64,000 nucleotides of DNA from an uncultured Prevotella sp. (GTDB taxonomy: Bacteria > Bacteroidota > Bacteroidia > Bacteroidales > Bacteroidaceae). The stretch covers positions 27,681-91,680 of the forward strand of contig CAJOEC010000053.1 of assembly GCA_905233425.1 (NCBI GenBank), given 5' to 3'. The notes beneath the pieces were generated by a model. The model was not told the DNA's origin. It saw only the letters and a program-made list of their open reading frames with translations, and ran no database searches. Below, piece by piece: positions 1 to 9,536 of the stretch. How positions within the stretch are numbered: the stretch's first letter is position 1; each line of letters opens with the position of its first letter. Position numbers and translations under genes: made by a program.

Positions 1-335
1 ACTATCTTTGCCTGTGGGTGTTCGGCCTTCAGCTTCTTCAGCAGTGCCAATAGAGCCTTCTTCTGGGCTTTAGTCCTTGTATCGGCTACTTTCCCATGCT
101 CGTCGTAGCCTCCTTCATAGCACACACCCAAGGAGTGGCTGTTGTAGCCTTTGGCATGGGCACCGACAAGTTGTTCATGCCGCGTCTGGTAGGTCTGGCC
201 GTCGCGGGTGATGTAGTAGTGGTAGCCCGTGAATCCGAAGCGGTCGGCATGGCAGCGGATGAGGGCGGTCACAGGGAATGGACGGTTGCAGCGCGTCGCG
301 CTACAGTGGACGACAATTAGATCAATCAGTCTCAT
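1..335 (-). CDS. N-acetylmuramoyl-L-alanine amidase, partial (runs off window start)
   Basis: Reverse-strand reading MRLIDLIVVHCSATRCNRPFPVTALIRCHADRFGFTGYHYYITRDGQTYQTRHEQLVGAHAKGYNSHSLGVCYEGGYDEHG; HCSAT...GYHYYI...GAHAKGYN...SLGVCYEGG matches phage/T7-lysozyme-type amidases. Confidence 0.85.
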   Translation of the reverse strand, partial: MRLIDLIVVHCSATRCNRPFPVTALIRCHADRFGFTGYHYYITRDGQTYQTRHEQLVGAHAKGYNSHSLGVCYEGGYDEHGKVADTRTKAQKKALLALLKKLKAEHPQAKI

Positions 336-397
336 GGTTCCTCCTTTCTACCATGTCTTGCAGCTCTGCACATTTAGAGTCCCTTGATAAGGGACGG

Positions 398-496
398 CTA
401 TAATGCAGGGTTCAGACATGATGTTGTTGTTAAAGTGGTTACGATGGCGGTGAGCACGGTAATGATGAACTGGATGATGGTCTTCCAGCCTGGCAA
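398..496 (-). CDS. Smalltalk-type small protein (about 33 aa, likely TTG start)
   Basis: Reverse frame reads PGWKTIIQFIITVLTAIVTTLTTTSCLNPAL, matching the WKTIIQFIITVLTAIATTL..SC signature recalled for smalltalk proteins next to amidases in Bacteroidales; start codon uncertain. Confidence 0.6.
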   Translation of the reverse strand: MPGWKTIIQFIITVLTAIVTTLTTTSCLNPAL

Positions 497-647
497 CAAA
501 AACCAGCAACCATTCGAGCGTATAATGATAATGGAGTACGACGTACCTTTCATTGGACGCGTAAAGATGACGGTAGGCATCCGGCGCCGTACCCACGAGA
601 AGGTGCAGTACTGCATCACAGCCATACAAAGCCTATAACACCAAGAA

Positions 648-668
648 AGGCATCCTCGTCGGATGCCT
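648..668 (+). terminator. Rho-independent-like hairpin
   Basis: AGGCATCC-tcgtc-GGATGCCT followed by cttgtttt. Confidence 0.45.
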
Positions 669-903
669 CTTGTTTTGCCCCTCATGCGTGGAGGAGGGCT
701 ACACTTTCATGTGACGCTATGCTGGCGGGGACTTCGCACTGCCCATATACATCGTCCTCTCACGACTTACTTTCTGCGTGCAAAGATAAGTCTTTTTTCC
801 GAATCCTCCAAACTTTTCTGCCCAAATCTCGTAAAAACGGTTAAATCTGCATCTCTTTTTGAAGATTTTTGCAAATTAATAAGGTGAATAGCGAAAAATT
901 GTG

Positions 904-911
904 TAATTTTG
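904..911 (+). promoter_or_regulatory. Candidate Bacteroidetes -7 element (TAATTTTG) upstream of the sigma-factor operon
   Basis: Matches TAnnTTTG; no convincing -33 at the expected spacing. Confidence 0.35.
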
Positions 912-940
912 AAGCGTGATTTTGCAATCACACATACATA

Positions 941-1068
941 TTGGCTCTTACATCAGCGAACTTGCACCTCGGAGATAAACGAGCCAAACAAAATCGAACA
1001 TTGGGCGTCGCGCCATAGTGCGCAGACGTTTCTATGGTTCGATTGGGCAGTGCTAGGCCTCGCTGATG
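941..1068 (+). other. Nested inverted-repeat leader (possible structured 5' UTR)
   Basis: CATCAGCGA (951-959)/TCGCTGATG (1060-1068); AATCGAAC (992-999)/GTTCGATT (1037-1044); CGTCGCGC (1006-1013)/GCGC-a-GACG (1020-1028); alternative TTGGCTC (941-947)/GAGCCAA (981-987). Confidence 0.55.
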
Positions 1069-1119
1069 CGTAGATTCGTTCTGCGCATTTTCGATATTGA
1101 TGACCTAATGACAATGTAA

Positions 1120-1686
1120 ATGGACTACGACCTCTACGATGACCAAGCTCTTGTCGATGGCATATTGAACAACGACAGGCGGCTGATAGAGTATTTCTTC
1201 AACAAGAAATGCTCCAAACTATTCGGGTATATCATTATAAACGTCTTTGACAACAACGTTGCCGACATGAAGGAACTGGCAAACGAGCTGTTCCTGTATC
1301 TGGCAAAGGATGACTGGTATAAGGTTCGCCAGTTTCACTTCAGAAGCAGTCTGATGACATGGATCCGTGTCGTTGCCACAAGATTCTTTCAGAAAAAACG
1401 TGAAGAGCTGATGGAAAAATCATCTCCAGTGGCTCTAAGTGATAAAATGTGGCAAGACCAAAGTGCGAGTATCTCCCTTGACAAACGGATTGACATACTT
1501 GCAGCCCTACAAAAGATGCCCAATGCCCGCTACCGTAAGGTCATCGAGGTGTTGGACTTACAGGATGTCCGCCCCGAACTATTAGCAGAAGAAATGAACA
1601 TAACAGTAGATAACTTGTATAACATTCACCGCCGTGCATTGGTGCAGCTTCGCCTCGTAATGGGCAGAAAGGAGGACTGGATATGA
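1120..1686 (+). CDS. ECF-type RNA polymerase sigma factor
   Basis: 188 aa; region 2-like segment (ELFLYLAKDDWYKVRQFHFRSSLMTWIRVVATRFF) and C-terminal HTH-like PELLAEEMNITVDNLYNIHRRALVQLRLVMG. Confidence 0.8.
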   Translation: MDYDLYDDQALVDGILNNDRRLIEYFFNKKCSKLFGYIIINVFDNNVADMKELANELFLYLAKDDWYKVRQFHFRSSLMTWIRVVATRFFQKKREELMEKSSPVALSDKMWQDQSASISLDKRIDILAALQKMPNARYRKVIEVLDLQDVRPELLAEEMNITVDNLYNIHRRALVQLRLVMGRKEDWI

Positions 1687-2129
1687 AAGACTTCAATGAC
1701 CTTTTGAATAGCGGTATCTCCGACGAGCTGTTGGCTGCCTACATAGACGGAAATACGACGGAAAGTGAGAATCAACTGATAGAAAGTTCCCTTAATGGCG
1801 ACTCTATGTTGTCAGAAGCCTACGAGATAGCCAACGACAGCGTTTCCTTCGGGAGCAATTTTGATTGGGAAATTCACAAAGGCGACTTCGGATTTTGGGA
1901 ATTAGGATTGCCACCAGCAGTGACAGAAGCTGATTTAATGGTACCAGCAGACACAAGCTATGGCAATATAACAAATGAAGGTACAGACTTTAGTCTTAAC
2001 CTTGATACTCTTAACCCTCTGAATGATGGCTTTACGCCATTGGATACTTCTACATCAGATGATTTAATGAATACAGATATTTCAGATGGATTGGATGGTG
2101 TAGATGATTTAGGAGATACATTATTATAA
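1683..2129 (+). CDS. Small acidic protein, possible cytosolic anti-sigma-like partner
   Basis: ATGA overlap with sigma gene; N-terminus ISDELLAAYIDGNTTESENQLIESSL resembles anti-sigma N-termini; no transmembrane segment; acidic C-terminus. Confidence 0.6.
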   Translation: MKDFNDLLNSGISDELLAAYIDGNTTESENQLIESSLNGDSMLSEAYEIANDSVSFGSNFDWEIHKGDFGFWELGLPPAVTEADLMVPADTSYGNITNEGTDFSLNLDTLNPLNDGFTPLDTSTSDDLMNTDISDGLDGVDDLGDTLL

Positions 2130-2144
2130 AAAAACTCTCTCAAC

Positions 2145-2702
2145 ATGACAAGTAATGCTAACTTAGGAACCTTAGGAACAGGTAGTTACAATATCTATTG
2201 TGAGGATGTCCTGCAGCAGTATGATGATACTTGTGCCATCAAGTCGCAACAATTAATACTGGAATCCAACGGAATAGACATTTCTGAACAGGAATTGCGT
2301 AATGAGGCCATGAGGTACGGATGGTATGCCCCTGGCTATGGCACACCTATGGAGGACGTTGGTAACCTTCTTGAGAATCATGGTATGGAGGTACACCGTT
2401 ACATGGATGCATCTATCTCAGATATTGCCACCGAGTTGTCGAAAGGACACCAAGTCATAGTTGGTGTTGATTCAGGAGAACTTTGGAATGCAGGCATCAA
2501 CGAAACTTTTGAAGATCTCATTTTTGGCGAACAAGCCGACCACGCTTTGATTGTTAGCGGAATTGTCATCGACCCATTCACGGCTGAACAAAACATCATC
2601 TTGACAGATCCAGGCACAGGAGATTTGTGTATTGAGTATCCTATTGAGCAGTTTGAAGATGCTTGGGATGACTCTGGAGATTATGTGATTGTTGCTGTTT
2701 AA
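2145..2702 (+). CDS. C39-like cysteine peptidase domain protein, no signal peptide
   Basis: QQYDDTCAIKSQQLIL (Cys), EQADHALIVSGI (His), ILTDPGTGD (Asp) in papain-like order. Confidence 0.7.
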   Translation: MTSNANLGTLGTGSYNIYCEDVLQQYDDTCAIKSQQLILESNGIDISEQELRNEAMRYGWYAPGYGTPMEDVGNLLENHGMEVHRYMDASISDIATELSKGHQVIVGVDSGELWNAGINETFEDLIFGEQADHALIVSGIVIDPFTAEQNIILTDPGTGDLCIEYPIEQFEDAWDDSGDYVIVAV

Positions 2703-2784
2703 AATAACTATGGTAGAGATTGAATCAGAGTCAAAACTTATTATAAATTTCAAATAAATCATTAATTTTAAAACTTTTACAATT

Positions 2785-3057
2785 ATGGAACCACTTTCAA
2801 TTCTAGCTTTAGCACTTTATGGAGCATATCAGGCTTCCCAAAGAAAGAAAAACTCAGGTAGTAGCCTTGGTTCGTCCACTCCTTACACGCCTCCGAAGAA
2901 GACAAAATCTGCTTCTCAGCCAGAAATAAAGAAAAAAACTGATACTCCTATGTGTCAACCCAAAAATATGCTTAGTGATAAAAAGAAAAAATCTGATACT
3001 CCCATGTGTCAGCCCAAAAATAAACTTAGTGATAACAACAAAAATAAAGCAGAATGA
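2785..3057 (+). CDS. Small Lys/Ser-rich protein with duplicated TPMCQPKN motif
   Basis: 90 aa ORF; hydrophobic N-terminus and tandem repeat (T/S)DTPMCQPKNxLSD. Confidence 0.55.
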   Translation: MEPLSILALALYGAYQASQRKKNSGSSLGSSTPYTPPKKTKSASQPEIKKKTDTPMCQPKNMLSDKKKKSDTPMCQPKNKLSDNNKNKAE

Positions 3058-3060
3058 ATT

Positions 3061-4710
3061 ATGTCTATTATTGTAGCAGGATTATTGGGTGCTGCAAAAA
3101 TTGCAGCAGGAATAATAGGAGCCAGAGCTGTTGGCAAAGGCATTAGTGCTATTGGAGAAAGAATCACTCCATACAACAAAAGTCGTAGTTATAAGCAAAT
3201 TGAACAACAATCCAATTCGGCAAAAGAAATTGAATTGATGAGAGAGGCATCTAATGAAAAGATGCAAAGGGAAAAGATCATTGCTGACAGAGAAAACATC
3301 ATTCTCAATCAAATGCTTAATCGCCAAAATGGAATGATTCAAGCCGAACAGAATGCATATCATTCTCTCCGTCATTCACTCATACAGGATGCAATTAGAA
3401 ACTTTCCTCTCAATATATCGCCTTTGGTGTTGCTGGAAAATAACGGAATTGATGTTCAGTTCCTTCTTCATGGCCCTGAAGTGAATGGCGAGGAACCAGA
3501 AATTACAAAAAGACGAAGGGAGTTTCATGAAGCCCTAAACGGAGGCAAGAAATATCAAGATTCTAAGTCTTTTATAGAGACTTTATCACATCCCAAACCG
3601 CTAAATGTCTTTATAACTCCGATGCATATTGATACACGTGTTGGGGGAAAGGATATCATTGCAGCCCAGGTCTATGACTCCGTTTATTCTTCATTAGAGT
3701 CTATTTTTGTAAATGAATACAGTCGTAATGGTGAGCGTCCCATTACATTTTATGCCACTGCATGGAATAGAAATGCAAAGGGCGGATTACACGCGGCAGA
3801 AGAATTATATTACTTCTTAAAAGAAATGCCTACGATTGTGATTGAACCAAGATTTGACGGGAAAACAATCAAACTAATGTTTTCGTGTTGGAAAATTGGT
3901 TATGACAGCAGTATACATTCAAGGCAGGAATTGGAAATGCCGTTGGACATAAATTCGATGTTAGCCATTGCAGCTTATGAGCGTTCCAAAAAGGCATTGG
4001 AATCTTTCAATAATATTGAATGCGGTAACAAGGTACTAAATGATCAAAAAACTATATATGAACACAACATAAGCATTTTTGAACAGCTCAATCTTGGTAA
4101 TAGAATCAGAAAACGTCTCGATGAGATTTGTGAGTTTGGATATTCATCCGAATTGGAGGAATTGGGAGATTATTCCAAGTTGTTATATACGAATCAGAAC
4201 GATATTTTTGGAATAGCAGATACCATTAGTGCAATTGCAGGCATGATGATATGTGCACTGGCAGATACCCACCACCTGTTAGCCAATGATATCGCTCCAC
4301 AATTTCCTCGTATCTATCAAAAATATTTTGGGGACTATCTTAAAGATTCTGAGTTGCGAAAAACTTTCAGTAAGATGTATGAAAGAACATATTATAGACT
4401 CAGTCGAGAGTTCCCCGATGCAGAACCTCGCAGGATAATGGAAAAGGAGAATGTTAAGAAACTCCTTGGAACTACCACAGTTGGCGAGTCTTTAGCTTCA
4501 CAGGATGTTTTGTTCTCGTTAAGAGAAAAGTGTGTACAGCTTGGAGCAGACAAGAACTTGTGTTACAAATGGGCAACAGAAAGACTAATAGATTTTTACA
4601 TTGAGAATATCGATGATGACGCTAAATTTCGACAAAGCATTATTCCATTTATGACTGAACAACAGAAGAAAAAATTGAGCAAAATATTAATGAATAGAAA
4701 ATTATTATGA
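3061..4710 (+). CDS. Unknown 549 aa protein, Gly/Ala-rich hydrophobic N-terminus then coiled coil
   Basis: Long ORF; 3' end overlaps next gene (ATGA). Confidence 0.75.
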   Translation: MSIIVAGLLGAAKIAAGIIGARAVGKGISAIGERITPYNKSRSYKQIEQQSNSAKEIELMREASNEKMQREKIIADRENIILNQMLNRQNGMIQAEQNAYHSLRHSLIQDAIRNFPLNISPLVLLENNGIDVQFLLHGPEVNGEEPEITKRRREFHEALNGGKKYQDSKSFIETLSHPKPLNVFITPMHIDTRVGGKDIIAAQVYDSVYSSLESIFVNEYSRNGERPITFYATAWNRNAKGGLHAAEELYYFLKEMPTIVIEPRFDGKTIKLMFSCWKIGYDSSIHSRQELEMPLDINSMLAIAAYERSKKALESFNNIECGNKVLNDQKTIYEHNISIFEQLNLGNRIRKRLDEICEFGYSSELEELGDYSKLLYTNQNDIFGIADTISAIAGMMICALADTHHLLANDIAPQFPRIYQKYFGDYLKDSELRKTFSKMYERTYYRLSREFPDAEPRRIMEKENVKKLLGTTTVGESLASQDVLFSLREKCVQLGADKNLCYKWATERLIDFYIENIDDDAKFRQSIIPFMTEQQKKKLSKILMNRKLL

Positions 4711-6629
4711 TGTACGTAACTTTAGATTTTGGTTCGGCAAACTCAGGAGCACTGTTAAATCCTATAGGAAAAGGGTATAATCGCAGTGACTTAGTACACC
4801 TTCATGAACAAAGAGGATTTACTAAACAACCTACTGTCTTTTGGATTAAAAAGGAACTATTAGAAAAAGATTTAGATACTGCTTCTGATATATTAAGAAT
4901 ATATTCTTGTGTTTTTTTTGAATCTGAATATGCAGAAAATCCAAATTTTATCTGGTGTCATACACAAACCCGAGATAAAATAGCGATAATTGCCAAAGAC
5001 AACAACTGGGTCTGTTTTCGCTATCCTAAAATGGTACTATACAAAAAAGATACAGATCTAAGAATTAAAGGTAGTGATGGCAGGTTTTATGACTTGTCTC
5101 ATATATTGACACTTTTCTTCTTTGTAATAAAGAAAGAATGTTTGCAGAGAATGAGAAATGGGGGCTGGATAGAAGATGAAATAAGTTGGGGGGTTACCGT
5201 TCCTGGGATGGCAATATGGCAAGATAAAGCACGAGAGACAATGCGAAAATGTGCACAAAAAGTTTTTGGAACAAACTTAACATTGTATTCTGAGCCAGAG
5301 TGTGCGTTAATTGGCATCAACATAGGAAAGGCTAATTTTGAACATTTTGTAGATGGTCATTACATATTAGTTACTGATCTTGGTGGAGGTACTGCGGATA
5401 TTTCGGTGCTTCAAGTCATTCAAAACAAAGAAACTAAGAGAATTAAGTTCAAAGAAATAAAGGCAACTTCCAAGGATAAAGATGCCACAATAAGTATTCA
5501 TGCTGGCGGTAATGATATTGATGACTACTTTCACATATTTTTTTGCAATACGATAGCGAAAGGGGTGAACCTTCCAGATGATCCAACTCAGCTGCTATGG
5601 ACAGACTTTCAAAACGATTGTCCTGATGGTGCGATGGACTTTGATTGGGAATGGCATAATAGAATACAGTATGAGCCAGGCGAAATTTGGAACGAAGCTT
5701 CTATTCATTTCAATCCTGGTAGAAAATATATAGCATGGTTAGATGAACATTACCCAAAAGTCGCTGACATAGCATTGTCTAAATATGGAGATTTTACTCT
5801 TGACAAAGGCGAATTATTGGATGAGGTGTTTAAACAAGTTCATGATAAGATTCTTAATGAATTAACAGAAATCTTAGCAAATTTGAAACATAACAATATC
5901 GAATTAGATCAAGTTCTATTTGCTGGTGGCCTTAGTTTGGATTTCCGCCTTAGCAAATCTATAAAGGAACTCGTTCAATCAAATTTCAAATATGCCCAGT
6001 TCTCAGAAACCAGCAAAGGAGCTGTTATTGGAGCTGTTCAGACAGGTGGTAACCATGTGGCGGTGACTGATGGATTAGTTGAAAGGTTGGCGCGAAAGAC
6101 ATATTATACAGATTTTGTTTTGGAATATGATGGAAACGACGAAGATTTCAAAAAGAGGTTATTTGGTCAACAACGGAAATATTACAAGAAATTGGATGAC
6201 AATATTTGGCTAACTGATGACATACTTGAAAAAGCATTCCAAGAGCAGGCTTTAATGATGCGAAATTGTATCAATTACGCTTCCCAATGGATCTCATATA
6301 TAGTTCCGTTTTGCTTGAGATATTCTTCGGCATCGCAAAAACAACACATTAAAATTTTTCCTGTAAATAGAGGTAATCAAACAAGGACATCGGTTAGTGT
6401 TTATTCTTCTGACAAGAATCTCATGCTGTTTCCGGGAGATTCTGAAGACCTTTTTGAGGAAGGAACATTTGACTATGATTTTGGTTATAATTGGGAGGAA
6501 GCAGAGTTAGTGTTTGACCCTATTTCTTCTAACCCTGTAGAAGGTTCTGCATACTTTATTTTGAATGATGCAAATGGCAGAGAATTACACAAATTTCTAA
6601 TTAAAAACGTTACTAAAAAAGGATTATAA
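4707..6629 (+). CDS. Hsp70/actin-fold ATPase-like protein
   Basis: Phosphate-1 (VTLDFGSANSG), phosphate-2 (VTDLGGGTADISVLQ), adenosine-type motif (VLFAGGLSLDFRLSKSIKELV). Confidence 0.75.
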   Translation: MMYVTLDFGSANSGALLNPIGKGYNRSDLVHLHEQRGFTKQPTVFWIKKELLEKDLDTASDILRIYSCVFFESEYAENPNFIWCHTQTRDKIAIIAKDNNWVCFRYPKMVLYKKDTDLRIKGSDGRFYDLSHILTLFFFVIKKECLQRMRNGGWIEDEISWGVTVPGMAIWQDKARETMRKCAQKVFGTNLTLYSEPECALIGINIGKANFEHFVDGHYILVTDLGGGTADISVLQVIQNKETKRIKFKEIKATSKDKDATISIHAGGNDIDDYFHIFFCNTIAKGVNLPDDPTQLLWTDFQNDCPDGAMDFDWEWHNRIQYEPGEIWNEASIHFNPGRKYIAWLDEHYPKVADIALSKYGDFTLDKGELLDEVFKQVHDKILNELTEILANLKHNNIELDQVLFAGGLSLDFRLSKSIKELVQSNFKYAQFSETSKGAVIGAVQTGGNHVAVTDGLVERLARKTYYTDFVLEYDGNDEDFKKRLFGQQRKYYKKLDDNIWLTDDILEKAFQEQALMMRNCINYASQWISYIVPFCLRYSSASQKQHIKIFPVNRGNQTRTSVSVYSSDKNLMLFPGDSEDLFEEGTFDYDFGYNWEEAELVFDPISSNPVEGSAYFILNDANGRELHKFLIKNVTKKGL

Positions 6630-6631
6630 TT

Positions 6632-7417
6632 ATGAGTGAACTTGATAATTTACTGTTCTTGGTAGAGAAAAGAATTACAGACAGCAATAGTGGTATTATT
6701 ACAGATATTCAACAAAAGATACCTATGGGATATATAGAACAAAAAATTAGAGAGTGGCTTTTGCCAGAAATAAAAAGAATCAATGAAACTATTGAATCTC
6801 AATCAAGAAGGATTCAAGAGTTGGAGCGTAGTAACTCACAATTAAATGATTTACTTAAAGAAGAAAAGGAAAAGAATGAAAAGATAAAAAGTAGGTTGGA
6901 TGAACTCACATCTAACGCTAATAGTGAGAGAGTTCGTTTAGAAAAAAATTATAGTCAAGGGGTTACGGAATTTCAAAAGCTTAATCGAAAGATGACAGAT
7001 TATATACGCAAATTCGATGAAGTGGGCTGCTCATATATATTAGAAATGATTACGGAATATTTTTACATTCATTCTCAAAAATTGAAAGATGAAATATTAG
7101 CAGAATTTGAAAAGGAGAAAGTTGAATTACCTGTTATGAATATATTAGATGATATAGACAAATTCGACAAAACGTATAGACCTAATATTGATAGATTCTT
7201 AGGACTCATCAATTCAAGTTTAGACAAATGTTTAATTTTTCCCAAAGAACGCTATTTCATATCCCGAGATATGGAGTCAGTAACAGGACGTAACATCAAG
7301 GATGGAAGTCCTGTATTTATCATAGGATTGGGCTATGATTTCCCAGTAATCGATATTCCCTCTCAAAAGCCTTCTGTATTTCCAAAAGATGCTGATATTG
7401 TGAAGAATGACAATTAG
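6632..7417 (+). CDS. Coiled-coil protein, possibly GrpE-like cofactor of the adjacent Hsp70-like protein
   Basis: 261 aa with long heptad-like segment INETIESQSRRIQELERSNSQLNDLLKEEKEKNEKIKSRLDEL; 2 bp downstream of the Hsp70-like gene. Confidence 0.6.
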   Translation: MSELDNLLFLVEKRITDSNSGIITDIQQKIPMGYIEQKIREWLLPEIKRINETIESQSRRIQELERSNSQLNDLLKEEKEKNEKIKSRLDELTSNANSERVRLEKNYSQGVTEFQKLNRKMTDYIRKFDEVGCSYILEMITEYFYIHSQKLKDEILAEFEKEKVELPVMNILDDIDKFDKTYRPNIDRFLGLINSSLDKCLIFPKERYFISRDMESVTGRNIKDGSPVFIIGLGYDFPVIDIPSQKPSVFPKDADIVKNDN

Positions 7418-7426
7418 TATATAATT

Positions 7427-8266
7427 ATGTTAGATAGCATATATGAGTTAGTACAACATGGTGGGGCGGATGTCCTTAGAGAGACTTTTAATAATGTCTT
7501 GGATTCCTCTTTAGCTGTAGAGGATTATGGAATGATGAGCGATGCTTTGACTGACCATACATTCTCTGTAGACAGCTTATCCACCTCAGATTCTATGTGC
7601 TACTCATTTCAGTATGATAACACTTCAATAGAAGTCCCTCTTGATAATAATATTTCAGCTATATCCTTTGGAAGTAGTATAGATGATTTGTATGACCCTC
7701 AAATTCAATCTGCGCATGACGATGTAATGTACCATCGTCATGCCGCAGACGATGCTCGCACTTATGATGATTTAATTCATCATCGGCACGAAGAAATTTC
7801 AGCAATAGAGAGTGAAGAATATTGGATTGACTCAAAATATGACGCAGAAAATGAGCACATGAAAGTTGAGGCAGAGCGTGAGTATCAGGAATTTCTAAAC
7901 AAACAGTATAGCATTTCCCATGTCGAAAACCTCTATAATGATGTCTATGGTAGAAGTAATGAAATTAGTTTTGGAAGTTCTGATGATCATCTATTAGCTG
8001 ATAATGGAAGTTCCTCCATCTCATTTAAAGGCTGGCAAGAAGATGCTCGTAATGTCGCTGCCTCAGAACTTCAAAGCAAATTGAACACCTTCCACATATA
8101 TTACCCAGGTACTTTGTCATCAGATTCTACTTTTGGGGGATGGGATCGATATACAGGAAAGAAAATACATGATGCCATTCAAAATGCCAGGAACTCAGGA
8201 GCTATTTCAGACACCATATACAAAGAGCTGATGAGGGATTTGAAGAAAGCATGTTACTTTCAATGA
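7427..8266 (+). CDS. Unknown 279 aa protein with repeated ISFGSS motif
   Basis: ORF in tight operon; AISFGSSIDD, EISFGSSDDH, SISFKGW segments. Confidence 0.65.
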   Translation: MLDSIYELVQHGGADVLRETFNNVLDSSLAVEDYGMMSDALTDHTFSVDSLSTSDSMCYSFQYDNTSIEVPLDNNISAISFGSSIDDLYDPQIQSAHDDVMYHRHAADDARTYDDLIHHRHEEISAIESEEYWIDSKYDAENEHMKVEAEREYQEFLNKQYSISHVENLYNDVYGRSNEISFGSSDDHLLADNGSSSISFKGWQEDARNVAASELQSKLNTFHIYYPGTLSSDSTFGGWDRYTGKKIHDAIQNARNSGAISDTIYKELMRDLKKACYFQ

Positions 8267-8298
8267 TTTCAAATTGTCTGATAGATTCAATTACTTAT

Positions 8299-8509
8299 GT
8301 GGCTCTATACAGTAAACAACACTCTGTATGGAGCCATCAGTTTTATCAACATTTGTAATGACATAATCAAAGGAAACAATATGAGTCACAAAAAGTATTA
8401 CGGCTATAAGAAGCCACAAGAGCGGATAAAAAGCCACACGAGCGGTACTCCATCAAGTTCCGTGACGATGCGGAGAATGGTAACGTTGAAGTCGGTACAC
8501 CATGCATAA
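8299..8509 (+). pseudogene. Truncated upstream copy of the 9537 gene with its hairpin leader
   Basis: MSHKKYYGYKKPQER start shared with the gene at 9537 (MTHKKYYGYKKPQER), then internal duplication and frameshift. Confidence 0.6.
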
Positions 8510-8647
8510 TCATGCTATAAACAGGAACAGACTGAACACATTCGCAAGGAAGGCAGAAATAATGGAGGAAATGTTTGGCGGTTTCAAAATAATATCATAA
8601 TTTTTCGGTCGAAAATCTGTGGTAATCCACAAATAAAAGCCTCTAAA

Positions 8648-9402
8648 ATGATAATACCTCGTGAGAAATATCTTCAGCAACTGATAGCAGCGGAAGGAAA
8701 CGGAATGGTCAAGATTGTCACTGGCATACGGCGTTCCGGCAAGTCGTTCCTGCTGATGACACTGTTCCACCGGCACCTCATAGAGCAAGGGGTGCAAGAG
8801 AACCAGATCATCGAAATCTCTTTGGACAACCGTAAAAACAAGCGGCTTCGTGACCCCGATTCATTATTGGACTACATTGACAGCAGAGCGTAGGCCGACG
8901 GGCTGATTCACTATGTCTGCAAGATGCCTTTTTGATAGAAGAGGCATTGAGATATGATGTGAAAGGAAGAAAATATATTGGCACCGAAACAAAATACTAT
9001 TTTGCTGACATGGGTATACGTGCCGCCATCCTGAACCTAAGACAACAAGAGGAAACACATATCATGGAAAACATCATCTACAATGAACTGCGTATGCGTG
9101 GCTATCGTGTTGATGTGGGTATGGTGGAAACATGGACTACCAATGCCGAGAACAAGACTATGCGATTACCGCTGGAGATTGATTTTGTAGTAAATAAAGG
9201 GGCAGAGCGTATCTATATACAATCGGCATACCGTATGCCGAGCGAGGAGAAAGAAAAACAGGAGAAACGCTCTTTGCTGAGCACTAACGACAATTTCCGC
9301 AAAATTATCATCACCTACGACGACATAAAACAAAAAACGGACGAGCAGGGCATTGTCACCATTAGTTTGTTGGATTTCCTTCTAAACCCTCATAGCATAT
9401 AA
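8648..9402 (+). pseudogene. AAA_14/DUF4143-type ATP-binding protein, internally deleted
   Basis: N-part MIIPREKYLQQLIAAEGNGMVKIVTGIRRSGKSFLLMTLF (Walker A), stop near 8891, C-part KGRKYIGTETKYYFADMGIRAAILNLRQ...LPLEIDFVVNKG without the middle. Confidence 0.75.
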
Positions 9403-9536
9403 CTTGAAAGCATTCTTTCTGAACAGACGATGGATGCTGATAGATTCTAACGCTTATGTGGCTCTATACAGGAAACAGCACTCTGTATGGGGCCATAAGT
9501 TTTTTCAACAATCACAAATAATCAAAGGAGAACGGT

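Noticed and set aside
384-638. 84-aa plus-strand ORF ending before a terminator-like hairpin
   Set aside because: No recognisable family and overlaps the smalltalk-type ORF on the other strand; hairpin alone is not enough evidence
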